Assembly: GCA_029263415.1 (NCBI GenBank)
Contig: JAJCXN010000044.1
Location: forward strand, 186,001 to 250,000
Direction: 5' to 3'
Source: Acidobacteriota bacterium
GTDB taxonomy: Bacteria; Acidobacteriota; Thermoanaerobaculia; Multivoradales; Multivoraceae
DNA length: 64,000 bases
Both the position numbers and the translations under genes were made by a program. Of this stretch, positions 27,401 through 34,796 are shown piece by piece; within the stretch, counting starts at the first letter, position 1, and the number at the start of each line of letters is the position of its first letter. The notes beneath the pieces are model-generated. The model was given only the letters and a program-made list of their open reading frames with translations, was not told where the DNA came from and did not search any database.

Positions 27401-28231
27401 AACAACCATCGACCGACAGTCGAATTCGCCAGCGAGATGTAGGCCTTCGGCTTCAACAACCAGATCCTCGAGCCGCAGCTTGTGCGTGCCATCGATCACC
27501 AAGCGCGTCACCACTGACGCAGTCTCTGGGACAAGACCGCTTGCTACCCAGCGAACCCGACCGTCGATGAGACCTGCAAGTTCGATCTCAGAGCCGACCT
27601 GTACTCGTCCTCGCCAATTCAACGCTTCAGCACCCCAGCGCGAGATCTCAATCGGCTCGACTCCAATCGGCAGCACCACGGCCTCGTCCAGGGGTTGCAT
27701 CGCAACCGCGGCATCAATCAAAACCAACTCGTCGACGTCGAGACGCCAGGCTGCCGGGGCCGAATCACTGTCGCTCAGCGTCTGGTCCTGAGGCAACGCC
27801 GCCAGGTCAAGCCACAACCCTTCGACCCGTGCGCTGGTCAGGCGCATCGACTCGGGCGCACCTCGCAGCATGCTCAGAGGAGCAAGGGCACTGAATCGAT
27901 CCACCTTCGCCACCGTCTTCCCGCTCGGAGCTACGACCTCGAGCCCCTCCCCAGTGACCACCACACCGAGTCTGATGCGCACCCAGTCAGCTGTGACCAG
28001 CCAGCCACTGGCGCTCTCGATCCGACTTGACACCATCTTCCACAGGACTCGGTTTCCGGGTTCCGTTGCCAGAACGAACCAAATCAGAACCAGGGGGCCC
28101 AGCAAGACCACACCGGCAAACCAGCGCCAGCCCCAACGCCAGCGCCTCAGGCTGCCGGTTCTGGTGGGCGCGGGTCCCCCATCAGCGTCTGGGTCTTGTC
28201 CGTTTGGGAGTGGATCGTGGAAGGAGCTCAT
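21476..28231 (-). CDS. TamB-TamA fusion: inner-membrane-anchored TamB region joined to POTRA domains and an Omp85 barrel
   Basis: A single uninterrupted 2251-residue reading frame. Residues about 35-55 are one membrane helix after a basic, Pro-rich cytoplasmic tail. Residues about 60-1460 are long, beta-rich AsmA/TamB-type repeats (VRVEGLWLDLAALPQD, GRVRWVASGLVPE) ending in a DUF490/TamB C-terminal region (TGVVEAEAGGIVTAYGQVVR, GEAEPSARLIVTREIDEHID). Residues about 1480-1900 contain several POTRA-like units. Residues about 1905-2251 form an Omp85/TamA-type beta-barrel (NFLGRGVELGGRALW, FFAGGEYSVRGYRRESLG) that ends with a terminal Phe. TamA and TamB are normally separate, interacting proteins that span the periplasm for outer-membrane biogenesis or lipid transport; here one chain would do so. 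The order IM anchor, TamB, POTRA, barrel fits the known topology. Confidence 0.85.
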   Translation of the reverse strand: MSSFHDPLPNGQDPDADGGPAPTRTGSLRRWRWGWRWFAGVVLLGPLVLIWFVLATEPGNRVLWKMVSSRIESASGWLVTADWVRIRLGVVVTGEGLEVVAPSGKTVAKVDRFSALAPLSMLRGAPESMRLTSARVEGLWLDLAALPQDQTLSDSDSAPAAWRLDVDELVLIDAAVAMQPLDEAVVLPIGVEPIEISRWGAEALNWRGRVQVGSEIELAGLIDGRVRWVASGLVPETASVVTRLVIDGTHKLRLEDLVVEAEGLHLAGEFDCRSMVVGPCALTGSAELDGTQLFVGGQELARSTARADGTLDVLSWLGAVDVEVRQLPMSVVMGAAPEPTAPQQPEQQSEVWFRQLSLDGTVTYSAQMSEQRAVVVGDIDLVATAPDGAVVLDLKAGMSPGSRLSSNGLDRNGRVDPWQVALEGSLRSRAATLDAVLPLVPRGVRDVVVESGFADLPFALETALHYEPRSGAQGSLNATVGTDCGTEAKNECRARVEARNVRVAATEGVLDWTTLAATAETVVRGINADALVGLLRDPELARRIDQFAPGPDTVDLSLSTIVKEGRLLGEGLSGKAEWRSVGLLSEVLARVDFGPVDGQATDVAVFVEVLPGMGGRREFKGSLQLADQVTAFAESTIDGATSIEGRLLPLLTRARDLVGDSMWIEDGLRALRGAGNETRAVANAVVAGPLSALVVEHSGAIEVAGESLDSLAIAGSDATTLSWTGTGRRLELGVQIDNVAMTPLRTLVGQLLNGPDAALADVPWWPSAGSLAARAELELAADGVIGGGKFVGESLRVFDLPFDRIAFELAREQQVIAGAPGDVWRISEFEIVAPGTTTRIQGDVLSPSLTALPQRVDLEVSVAASRYGLDEMVGTATFESSAGPNLIFESTRLITRGEPGRMRVEVPLGALAELEEFESLLERFNVPATADPIRVDADFAYLRVQANDEAGLDDGPLPPSRTKNTIDLTDLNLIGALHLDSLSNSEFVITADSVKARYAEYTIAGSSSLRARLKAGVVTVDPLVLRPRSSFGSGQGPEEVSFSGSVQLGQLSSLQDVSGLVEMVDAKLSGPIELGLIQRFVSPARARGVAQLELDVRGKPGALSGTLALSGHDASINLLKPYVTRFDDLSLSATLKRGVLMIESLTARLNQGRVVAKGQVDTETADFDIALDAVRYRVDYGLSTQLSGQVSLKVPLDVLSADRTSLSSRGRLAGRISIDRGLARREIDLNRELRTILFAPAAARGGVDPVAGLIDVDLDVMTKDGIRVRNNVADLRATWDNLRVRGTLAEPLVTGVVEAEAGGIVTAYGQVVRVDRGEVRFLGQPGLAPQIELLTTSSLEDPTIRRGRSNDLDPFSGGGFSTAIGAAPSEQSASQAFTGGLADHFSSQVGSNIQRAFGDLVTVRPVLVFGEAEPSARLIVTREIDEHIDIGISLGLGNAEERLYLIDVHDLPVARSLSGQAFTNEQGNQGATLQQNLTLGGGQRGPLRVGKIRWKLDGLSEAAQGRVSLRKLRQDLGLSAGDEWTDNVAFDAEIDVGESLRGNLFPSPEVAVAVTAKGRTRALEITVTPGEPAAVEFEGLVPARVFRRAIRLSYRNDFFQEASLLEMNKQTISALEAEGWIGVRVVIGLVPAHERPGLGDLVTVRSTARRKVTLDRLDLGGVDREATLAIEEALQGRGDRVSLALGADESRERVLSSLRALGWLRAEIARVAMSQDGKSLEVDVEPGRRARIADIRLVGVDESEPRGLEIQRLAGGALLIAPGDPVIERELARAAIAIEDLLRNSGYAEASVRARAVKLEGREGEVRDPVVQVEVEAGPYFEISGVTIDNPGMSSAAWVKRHVIVEEGEPYDRSKTRAARSRLLGTGVFSSVSVAPAPIEAKDRSPEDAFAASVNLAVRLREQPRWSLAYGLRWESEEGLGAVVDVRDRNFLGRGVELGGRALWTDRRKAGRLFTGVPRLFGSTVSMDIFGEIRQVEEGELENDSAESTFQLSMPLSNRLTGRTYLSYQIDKELDQSLPDVGASTTHSPVVGAQLVFDATSGQERRFGSRQAGGTSRSASSLLRGLDGGLGTFATLDLSSSSGFLGGDLNYLRGFVRFFHSREGFSLFGRQVVWAQGLRLGVTENRGMSLPREQRFFAGGEYSVRGYRRESLGPQESVDGGLRALGGEALLVLNQELRFPIGGAFEGVVLFDTGNVWSSRGELFDDVLSSAGFGIRFRSPVGLLRFDVAFPLDRRSGDDAQRFYLGFGHVF

Positions 28232-28307
28232 GAGCGATCAAGTTGAGGACTGGGGGCAAGCGCCGACATCAGCAGCCCACCCAACTCTATGGTCCCACCG
28301 GCAACCG

Positions 28308-29381
28308 CTACCGATCCAGCATCACTTGATTGCTTTTGCTGGCGGTCACGATCGCGGCACCATCTGTAGCAACCACACCGACCCTTGTTCCTATTCTCCA
28401 CCCAGCCCGTGAAAGCTCCAGCGCTCGCACGACGACTCCCTGATCGAGCTCGACCTCCACGGTGGTGGCGCCCTGATGCGGTTCGAGACCGACGATGACA
28501 CCGTCGTCTCCATCTTCCTCAAGCCTGAGATCGTCCGCGCGCACCAACACTTGCACCGCGGCACCGTCCTCGAAGCCAGCGGTTCCAATCTCTCCGATCG
28601 GCAGATCGACGCGGCCTCCAGCGACCCGAGCGGTGAACGAGTTGACCGACCCGAACACCTCCGCCACCTCGAGGCTCACGGAGTGGCGGTAGATCTCCTC
28701 CGGCGTTCCTGTTTGCAGCACTCGGCCCGCATCGAGCACGGTGACGCGATCGCCAACCAGCAGTGCCTCTCGAGGGTCGTGGGTCACGATCACAGTGGCA
28801 ATCCCTGAAGACCGCAGGACATCGACCGTGCGCTCGCGCACTTCAGCGCGCAACCGGCCATCGAGTCCTGAGAACGGCTCATCCAGCAGCATCACTGCCG
28901 GGCGCCTGGCGAGAGCCCGAGCCAAAGCTACCCGCTGTTGTTGGCCACCGCTCAAGGTGTGAGGCATGGCGTCCGCGAAGTCGGCCATGTCGACCTCGGC
29001 CAACAGTTCAACCGCCCTACTCTTGCGATCGCGCCGTGCCCGCTGCGACTGCGCCATCCCAAAAGTGACGTTGCTCAAAACATTGAGGTGCGGAAACAGC
29101 GCATAGTCCTGAAAGACAAAACCTACCGGTCGCGCCTCGGGCGGTTGCGACGCGATACCTGGCCCGGCTACAGCCTGCCCTGCGATCTCGATCGCACCGA
29201 CCTGCAGCTCCTCGAGACCAGCAACCAGCCGCAGAAGCGTCGACTTGCCGGAGCCTGATGGTCCAAGCACACAGTGCACCTCGGTTGCGGTGATCGTAAG
29301 TTCGACATCGCTGAGAACAGACACCGCACCGAACTGATGACACAAGCCGCGCACCACAAGTGCTGGTGAAACTTCGTTCAT
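28308..29381 (-). CDS. fbpC: Ferric-iron ABC transporter ATP-binding protein (FbpC-like)
   Basis: A 357-residue ABC ATPase of the CUT/FbpC type. Walker A is GPSGSGKST, the signature is LSGGQQQRVALARAL, Walker B is VMLLDEPFSGLD, and the switch histidine is in VIVTHDPREA. About 110 C-terminal residues form a TOBE-like regulatory domain. Its ATG overlaps the stop of the permease gene by 4 bp (ATGA), so it is the last gene of a coupled three-gene operon with the substrate-binding protein and the permease. The substrate is assigned as Fe(III) because of the binding protein; spermidine or thiamine transporters have similar ATPases. Confidence 0.88.
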   Translation of the reverse strand: MNEVSPALVVRGLCHQFGAVSVLSDVELTITATEVHCVLGPSGSGKSTLLRLVAGLEELQVGAIEIAGQAVAGPGIASQPPEARPVGFVFQDYALFPHLNVLSNVTFGMAQSQRARRDRKSRAVELLAEVDMADFADAMPHTLSGGQQQRVALARALARRPAVMLLDEPFSGLDGRLRAEVRERTVDVLRSSGIATVIVTHDPREALLVGDRVTVLDAGRVLQTGTPEEIYRHSVSLEVAEVFGSVNSFTARVAGGRVDLPIGEIGTAGFEDGAAVQVLVRADDLRLEEDGDDGVIVGLEPHQGATTVEVELDQGVVVRALELSRAGWRIGTRVGVVATDGAAIVTASKSNQVMLDR

Positions 29382-31012
29382 GACTTGGAGATTACCGAGC
29401 GATCCACTACCCAGGACAGCACAATCACCGGCAAAAGCCCCACCAAGATGATCGCCAGAGCACCGGACGAGGCTTCGCTCAGCCGTTCATCGGACGCAAG
29501 TTGATACACCCGAACCGAGAGTGTTTCTAGACCAAACGGTCGCAGCATCAAGGTCGCCGGCAGCTCTTTGACCACGTCGACGAAAACCAGGATCAGAGCA
29601 GCCAGCAAGGTCCCGCGCAACATCGGCACGTGCACGCGGAACAGAGTCATCATCGGTGTCGCACCCAGTGTTCGCGCGGCGCCGTCGAGCGAGGGTTCGA
29701 TCCTGGTGAGCCCGGCGCGGATGAAGTTGAGCGACACCGCAAGAAAGCGGCTTTGATAACCATAGAGCAACGCTACGGCGGTACCACTCAGGAGCAAACC
29801 GGTGGGCGTTCCCACCACGCTCTGCACCAGTCCGCGCAGCCGATGATCAGTCCATGCCACCACGATCAGCACACCTATCGCGAGCACCGCGCCCGGAACC
29901 GCGTAGCCCATCCCGGCAACTCCGATGAGAAACCTGACCCAGGGGGTGTCGCGAAACCGGACCGCGAACGCAAGCCCTAGCCCCAACAGAACCGCCAGAA
30001 CGCTAGCAATGCCTGCCAACACAAACGTGTTGCGACCCATCTCCAAGAACATCTCTCGAGCCCGTGCGTCGCCCGCCTTAATGGTCAAATGCACAAACAA
30101 GGCGGTGGGAATGACGAATCCCAAGGCTACTGGCAGCGCGCACACCGCGGTCGCCAACCAGGCGTTTCCGCCCTTGAGCGGCCACGCCCTCAACTGACGG
30201 CGACGGCCGCTGGTCTCAAAGAACCGCGCCGACTTGCGCAGCCGAGTCTCGACCACTACGAGCACCACAACAACAACCAACAGCAGCGCAGACAGCTGCG
30301 CGGCCGCGGTCAGCGCATACTGGTTCGGCAAGGTGAAGGTGCGAACGATTCCAGTCGCGAAGGTATCCACCGCGCAATACTGGACCGCGCCAAACTCAGC
30401 CAGCGTCTCCATCAGAACCAACGCCACGCCGGCTGCAATCGACGGGCGAGCCAGCGGCAGCGCGACTCGCTTGAAACACCCCCAGGGGCCAAGCCCCAGT
30501 GTGCGCGCCGCCTCAAGCGAGCTCGCTGACTGCTCCAAGAACGCGGCTCGAGCAGCCATGTAGACATACGGATAGAGCGCCAGACTCAAAAGAACAATGG
30601 CTCCCGACAGGGATCTCACCTGCGGGAACCAATAGTCCCCGCGCGACCACGAGAAGACCTCGCGCAGCCAAGTTTGCACCGGCCCGGCAAACTGCAACAG
30701 ATCGGTGTAAGCGTAGGCGCCAAGATAAGCAGGAATCGCCAAAGGCAACAGCAAGGCCCAGCGCAGCAGGTTGCGACCTGGGAATCGGCACACCGTCACC
30801 AGCCACGCCGTCGACACCCCAAACAGAAGGGTCAGAGCGGCGACCCCCGCAGCCAGGGCGACTGTATTGCGTACGTAGCCAGGCAGAACGGTCGACACCA
30901 GGTGCTGCCAGAGACCTCCAGAGTCTGAACCAATGCTGGCTAAGACCACTGCAACAGGAGCCGCAATGATCGCCGCGATGACCAGGACGAACCCGGTCGA
31001 GAAGCTCCTCAC
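29378..31012 (-). CDS. fbpB: Ferric-iron ABC transporter permease (FbpB-like, fused two-half permease)
   Basis: A 544-residue permease with about twelve membrane helices arranged as two homologous halves, the size and layout of FbpB/AfuB-type iron permeases. Each half carries an EAA-loop type sequence for contact with the ATPase (LEAARTLGLGPWGCFKRVALP in the first half; LDGAARTLGATPMMTLFRVHVP in the second). It overlaps both neighbours by 4 bp, showing translational coupling. It should import iron delivered by the periplasmic binding protein. Confidence 0.88.
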   Translation of the reverse strand: MRSFSTGFVLVIAAIIAAPVAVVLASIGSDSGGLWQHLVSTVLPGYVRNTVALAAGVAALTLLFGVSTAWLVTVCRFPGRNLLRWALLLPLAIPAYLGAYAYTDLLQFAGPVQTWLREVFSWSRGDYWFPQVRSLSGAIVLLSLALYPYVYMAARAAFLEQSASSLEAARTLGLGPWGCFKRVALPLARPSIAAGVALVLMETLAEFGAVQYCAVDTFATGIVRTFTLPNQYALTAAAQLSALLLVVVVVLVVVETRLRKSARFFETSGRRRQLRAWPLKGGNAWLATAVCALPVALGFVIPTALFVHLTIKAGDARAREMFLEMGRNTFVLAGIASVLAVLLGLGLAFAVRFRDTPWVRFLIGVAGMGYAVPGAVLAIGVLIVVAWTDHRLRGLVQSVVGTPTGLLLSGTAVALLYGYQSRFLAVSLNFIRAGLTRIEPSLDGAARTLGATPMMTLFRVHVPMLRGTLLAALILVFVDVVKELPATLMLRPFGLETLSVRVYQLASDERLSEASSGALAIILVGLLPVIVLSWVVDRSVISKS

Positions 31013-32085
31013 CGCCAGCCGCAGCGGTCCATCACCATCAACGCGTTCTGGTTGTTTTGGCCGACCTCGGCCAAGCCCAAGGCATCTTCCTTGAATTCAC
31101 CGAAGGCCACCAGTTCTGGAGCGAGCTCATAGCCTGGGACCACCGGGTATTCCTTGTTGGAGGTGGCGAAGGCGGCTTGGGCTTCAGGCCCTGTCAAGAA
31201 CTCAATAAAGCGGATGGCCTCGGCCTTGTTTGCCGCCCCGCGCACGACACCGGCACCCGAGAGGTTCACGTGACTGCCCCGGTCATCTTGATTCGGGAAT
31301 ACCACACCGAGTTGGTCCATGACCGCTTGATCCTCTGGCGGGCCAGCAGCGAGCTTGGCCGCGTAGTAGGTATTTGCTACCGCGATATCCCCTTCGCCGG
31401 CTGCAACCCCCCGTAGCTGATCGCGGTCGCCACCTTGCGGTTCGCGGGCAAGGTTGGCAACCAAACCACGGCACCATTCTTCGGCTTGCTCTTCGCCCAA
31501 CGCCGAGATCATCGATCCCATCAACGATTGGTTGTAGATATTCGATGAGCTACGGATCAGAACCTTGCCCCTAAACTTCGGATCAGCGAGATCCTCATAG
31601 CTAGTGAGCTGATTCGCATCGATGCGATCCTTGGCGTAGAAGATCACACGCGCACGCTTGGTGATGCCGAACCACATGCCCTCAGGGTGGCGCAGGTTGG
31701 CGGGAATGCGTTCACTCAGAACGTCCGAGGTTGAAGGTTCGAAGATCCCATCCACTTCGGCTTGGTGAAGACGCCCAGCGTCGACCGCGATGAAGACATC
31801 CGCCGGGCTCGCCGCCTCTTCCCGGCGCAAACGTTCGAGCAGTCCAGCAGAGTCGCCCTCGAGCAGATTGACAGTGATGCCGGTGGCTTCGGTGAATTCA
31901 GCGTAGATCGCGGCGTCCACGTCGTAGTGGCGAGCCGAGTAGACGTTGACCACTGACTCCCCAGCGTCGTCAGCGACAGCGTCTTCAGCGACGGGGTCGC
32001 CGGCACATGCAGCGAACACAGTGACTAGAAGCGCACAGAGGACAAGGAGGAACAAAGCGGAAGGCACTGCACGAAAACGGCTCAT
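31009..32085 (-). CDS. Periplasmic Fe(III)-binding protein (FbpA/FutA-like)
   Basis: A 358-residue extracellular solute-binding protein with a lipoprotein-type signal (AACAG, lipidation Cys about residue 27). The mature start VVNVYSARHYD and the pair of tyrosines in VANTYYAAKL are the iron-ligand signature of FbpA/FutA-type ferric-binding proteins; the His in YSARHYD is the matching N-terminal ligand. It is the first gene of the operon with FbpB-like permease and FbpC-like ATPase. GAGAG precedes the ATG. Iron repression is expected for such systems, but I did not find a clear Fur box in the upstream 500 bp. Confidence 0.88.
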   Translation of the reverse strand: MSRFRAVPSALFLLVLCALLVTVFAACAGDPVAEDAVADDAGESVVNVYSARHYDVDAAIYAEFTEATGITVNLLEGDSAGLLERLRREEAASPADVFIAVDAGRLHQAEVDGIFEPSTSDVLSERIPANLRHPEGMWFGITKRARVIFYAKDRIDANQLTSYEDLADPKFRGKVLIRSSSNIYNQSLMGSMISALGEEQAEEWCRGLVANLAREPQGGDRDQLRGVAAGEGDIAVANTYYAAKLAAGPPEDQAVMDQLGVVFPNQDDRGSHVNLSGAGVVRGAANKAEAIRFIEFLTGPEAQAAFATSNKEYPVVPGYELAPELVAFGEFKEDALGLAEVGQNNQNALMVMDRCGWR

Positions 32086-32595
32086 AGCTAAAACTCTCTC
32101 AGGTTACGGCTGAAACGCATCGGTGATGGCCCAGCGAATGGTGTACGTCCGGCCTCGGTCCGGCCTCGGTCCGGCCTCGGTCCAAGAAGAGTTCTGGCTG
32201 CCGGCCGATGGAAGTTGAATCGAGGTTAGGGGCACCGCAGGTTTGCCGATGGTGTCTTCAAACGGCGTCACACTGTTCAGCTCCAATTCAATCAGGACCA
32301 GAACAGTACCAATTCACCGCCAGGATGGAAGTATCAGGCCTACTTCTGCATCGAACCACCTGTGGTTTACCGATACACTTGCGCTCTCAGCGGCAGGGAA
32401 CGTCGTATTGCAACTCGAAAAACGCCGATCTGCTTGGGTCGGCGCTGACTGATTCGGCGCAAACCGCACTCGCCACCAACAGCCTGAGTCTCAGCTGCTG
32501 GCGACCATGCGACCAACCCAAGGCGCAATCCGGGCGCCGCTCGGCAGCCGCTCAATATCCAAGAGGCCTAGCAGCCATGGCTGCCCACAAGTCCT
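32086..32595. other. Intergenic region between the iron transporter and the cyanophycin locus
   Basis: About 510 bp between divergent operons, so it should hold both promoters. It contains the 11-bp tandem repeat annotated below and a short minus-strand open frame (about 32104-32325) ending in RTYTIRWAITDAFQP, which looks protein-like and may be the remnant of the 3' end of a lost gene. No promoter was assigned with confidence. Confidence 0.45.
32149..32181. repeat. Three perfect copies of an 11-bp direct repeat
   Basis: The unit CCGGCCTCGGT occurs three times head to tail with no mismatch, followed by two more matching bases. Three units make 33 bp, so within the short minus-strand frame they add eleven codons without a shift. 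Confidence 0.9.
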
Positions 32596-33798
32596 GTGTT
32601 CACACTGCTCACCAACGCCCATCTGTACTCGCCTAAAGATCTCGGCATCCAGCACTTGCTGGTGGCTGGGTCAACGATCGTCTGGATTGGCGACCATGAG
32701 CCCCGCCTCGGTGACCTAGAGGGCTCCCTTGACCGCATCGATCTTGAGCAACGGCGCGTCATTCCGGGATTGATCGATCCGCACGTCCACCTCACCGGCG
32801 GCGGTGGCGAAGCCGGTGCCGCAACGCGCGTACCGCCAATACTGCTTGACCGGCTCACCGCCTGCGGCGTCACCAGTGCGGTCGGCGTCCTCGGCACCGA
32901 CGATCTGACCCGCACCCCGGCTGGCCTGTTGGCGCGAACACGCGGGCTTTGCGACCAAGGCTTCAACGCCTGGTGCTTGACTGGTGGCTATCACCTGCCC
33001 AGCGTCACCGTCACCGGCTCGGTGCGCTCTGACATCGTGCACATCGACCGCATGATCGGGGTCGGCGAGGTGGCCATCAGTGACCACCGTTCGAGCCAAC
33101 CCACCTTGCAGCAGATCCTCGAGGTAGCGGCGGAAGCTCACGTCGCAGAGCTGATGACCAACAAAGCCGGTGTGCTTCATCTTCACGTCGGCGACGGCGA
33201 ACGAGGCCTCGAACTCGTACGGCAAAGCCTCGATCAAAGCGAACTGCCAGCACGCACCTTCCATCCAACGCATGTCAACCGACGGCGCGCGCTCTTCGGT
33301 GAAGCGCTGGAGCTCGCAGACCGGGGCTGCACGATCGACATCACGACCTTTCCGCCTCTTTCAGATACGCAATCGGCAACCGACCCCGACGCCGAGATCA
33401 ACGCGGACCAAGCCCTGATCGAATTTCTCGACGCGAACCTTGACCCCACCCGGGTGACCATGAGTTCAGACGGGGGAGGTTGTCTGCCTTCGTTCGACCA
33501 AGAGCAACGGGTCGCCGGGTTCGAGATCGCGGAACCCTCCTCCATCGCTCGCTGCTTGGCACGCCTACTCCAAAGCGACCACGCTCTCGAACGAGTGCTG
33601 CCGGCGTTCACTTCGAACACCGCCAAGACTTTGCGTCTCCACAACAAGGGCTCGCTGGTCGTCGGTGGCGACGCAGACCTAGTGGTTCTCGATCAGCCCG
33701 GCGCACCCAACCTAGCCAGAGATGTCATGCTCGGCGGCGTCTGGCAACGTCGCAATCAGCAACAACTCGTTCGCGACGTCTTCGCGCAGCAGTCTTAA
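32596..33798 (+). CDS. iadA: Isoaspartyl dipeptidase (beta-aspartyl dipeptidase)
   Basis: A 400-residue amidohydrolase of the IadA type, which hydrolyses beta-Asp-X dipeptides. The metal-binding start PGLIDPHVHLTGGGGEAG is typical, followed by further conserved residues (VLHLHVGDG; THVNR; SSDGGGCLPSFD containing the catalytic Asp). It starts at GTG; the frame is closed by TAG just upstream and there is no ATG. The next gene, cyanophycinase, begins 9 bp after its stop. Cyanophycinase releases beta-Asp-Arg dipeptides and this enzyme would split them into aspartate and arginine, so the two genes make a complete degradation pathway. Confidence 0.9.
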   Translation: MFTLLTNAHLYSPKDLGIQHLLVAGSTIVWIGDHEPRLGDLEGSLDRIDLEQRRVIPGLIDPHVHLTGGGGEAGAATRVPPILLDRLTACGVTSAVGVLGTDDLTRTPAGLLARTRGLCDQGFNAWCLTGGYHLPSVTVTGSVRSDIVHIDRMIGVGEVAISDHRSSQPTLQQILEVAAEAHVAELMTNKAGVLHLHVGDGERGLELVRQSLDQSELPARTFHPTHVNRRRALFGEALELADRGCTIDITTFPPLSDTQSATDPDAEINADQALIEFLDANLDPTRVTMSSDGGGCLPSFDQEQRVAGFEIAEPSSIARCLARLLQSDHALERVLPAFTSNTAKTLRLHNKGSLVVGGDADLVVLDQPGAPNLARDVMLGGVWQRRNQQQLVRDVFAQQS

Positions 33799-33807
33799 GG
33801 AGCAGCC

Positions 33808-34638
33808 TTGTCATCACGCGGATATATTGTGCCCATCGGCGGCGCTGAAGACCGGTCAGCCGACAGCGCAGTCCTACAGCGCTTCGTCGAGATCTGCGGC
33901 GGTGAAGGCTGTCGTATCGCGATCATCCCCACCGCATCGCAACTCCCTGATACCGGCTCGACCTACCAAAAGATCTTCGCCGAACTCGGTGCTGACCGCC
34001 CCAAATCGCTACCCCTTTTTCGCCGTGAGGACGCTGAGAACCAAGAGTGGCTCGGTGTCTTACAACGCGCTGATGGCGTCTTCATCACCGGTGGCAATCA
34101 GCTCCGGCTGTCGACCATCCTTGGCGGCACTAGCACCGCTGCAATGGTGCGCGAACGCAATCTCCAAGGTCTGCACGTAGCCGGCACCTCAGCCGGCGCC
34201 GCAATCCTCTCCGAGCACATGATCGCCTACGGCAAAGAAGGCTCAACCCCGCGCGGGGAGTCGGTCGCACTGGCACCGGGCTTCGGCGTGATTGGCGAGG
34301 TGATCGTCGACCAACACTTCAGGCAACGTGACCGCTTGGGCCGACTGCTCACAGCACTCGCTTACAACCCGCGACTGATCGGCCTCGGCGTCGACGAAGA
34401 CACGGCTGCTGTCATCGGTCCGAGCGGCGACGTTGAAGCGATCGGCGCTGGTGCCGTGACCGTCGTTGATCCGACTCAGCTCTCATACTCATCGGCCGAT
34501 GAGGTGGGCCCGGGCCAAGCGTTGAGCATGCTCAACGTCCGCGTCCACATTCTGGTGAAGGGCGGCACCTTCAACCTCATTGACCGCCAAGCGGCTCAAC
34601 ATGGCACCGTGCCGAGCGAGACCGGCGCACCCAACTAG
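33808..34638 (+). CDS. cphB: Cyanophycinase
   Basis: A 276-residue serine peptidase of family S51 that cuts cyanophycin into beta-Asp-Arg. The start GYIVPIGGAED and the nucleophile motif GTSAGAAI are characteristic; DGVFITGGNQLRL and DQHFRQRDRLGRL also match. It starts with TTG, supported by AAGGAG eight bases upstream. It is coupled to iadA upstream and followed, after 158 bp, by cyanophycin synthetase, so storage and mobilisation genes are grouped. The enzyme is cytoplasmic here, since there is no signal peptide, in line with intracellular granule use. Confidence 0.92.
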   Translation: MSSRGYIVPIGGAEDRSADSAVLQRFVEICGGEGCRIAIIPTASQLPDTGSTYQKIFAELGADRPKSLPLFRREDAENQEWLGVLQRADGVFITGGNQLRLSTILGGTSTAAMVRERNLQGLHVAGTSAGAAILSEHMIAYGKEGSTPRGESVALAPGFGVIGEVIVDQHFRQRDRLGRLLTALAYNPRLIGLGVDEDTAAVIGPSGDVEAIGAGAVTVVDPTQLSYSSADEVGPGQALSMLNVRVHILVKGGTFNLIDRQAAQHGTVPSETGAPN

Positions 34639-34796
34639 GTGCCAGCCAAATTTGGAGGCGCCAGCTACAGAAAGTCTAAGGGTCGAGTTTCGCTAACAAC
34701 CCTTGCTCTGCAAGACTAAGAGGCCCTTGGTTTCAATGCACATCCTCGCGCCGAGGAGCTCACTGCCTACAGCGTCCTCCTTAAAGGAACTCTCCG

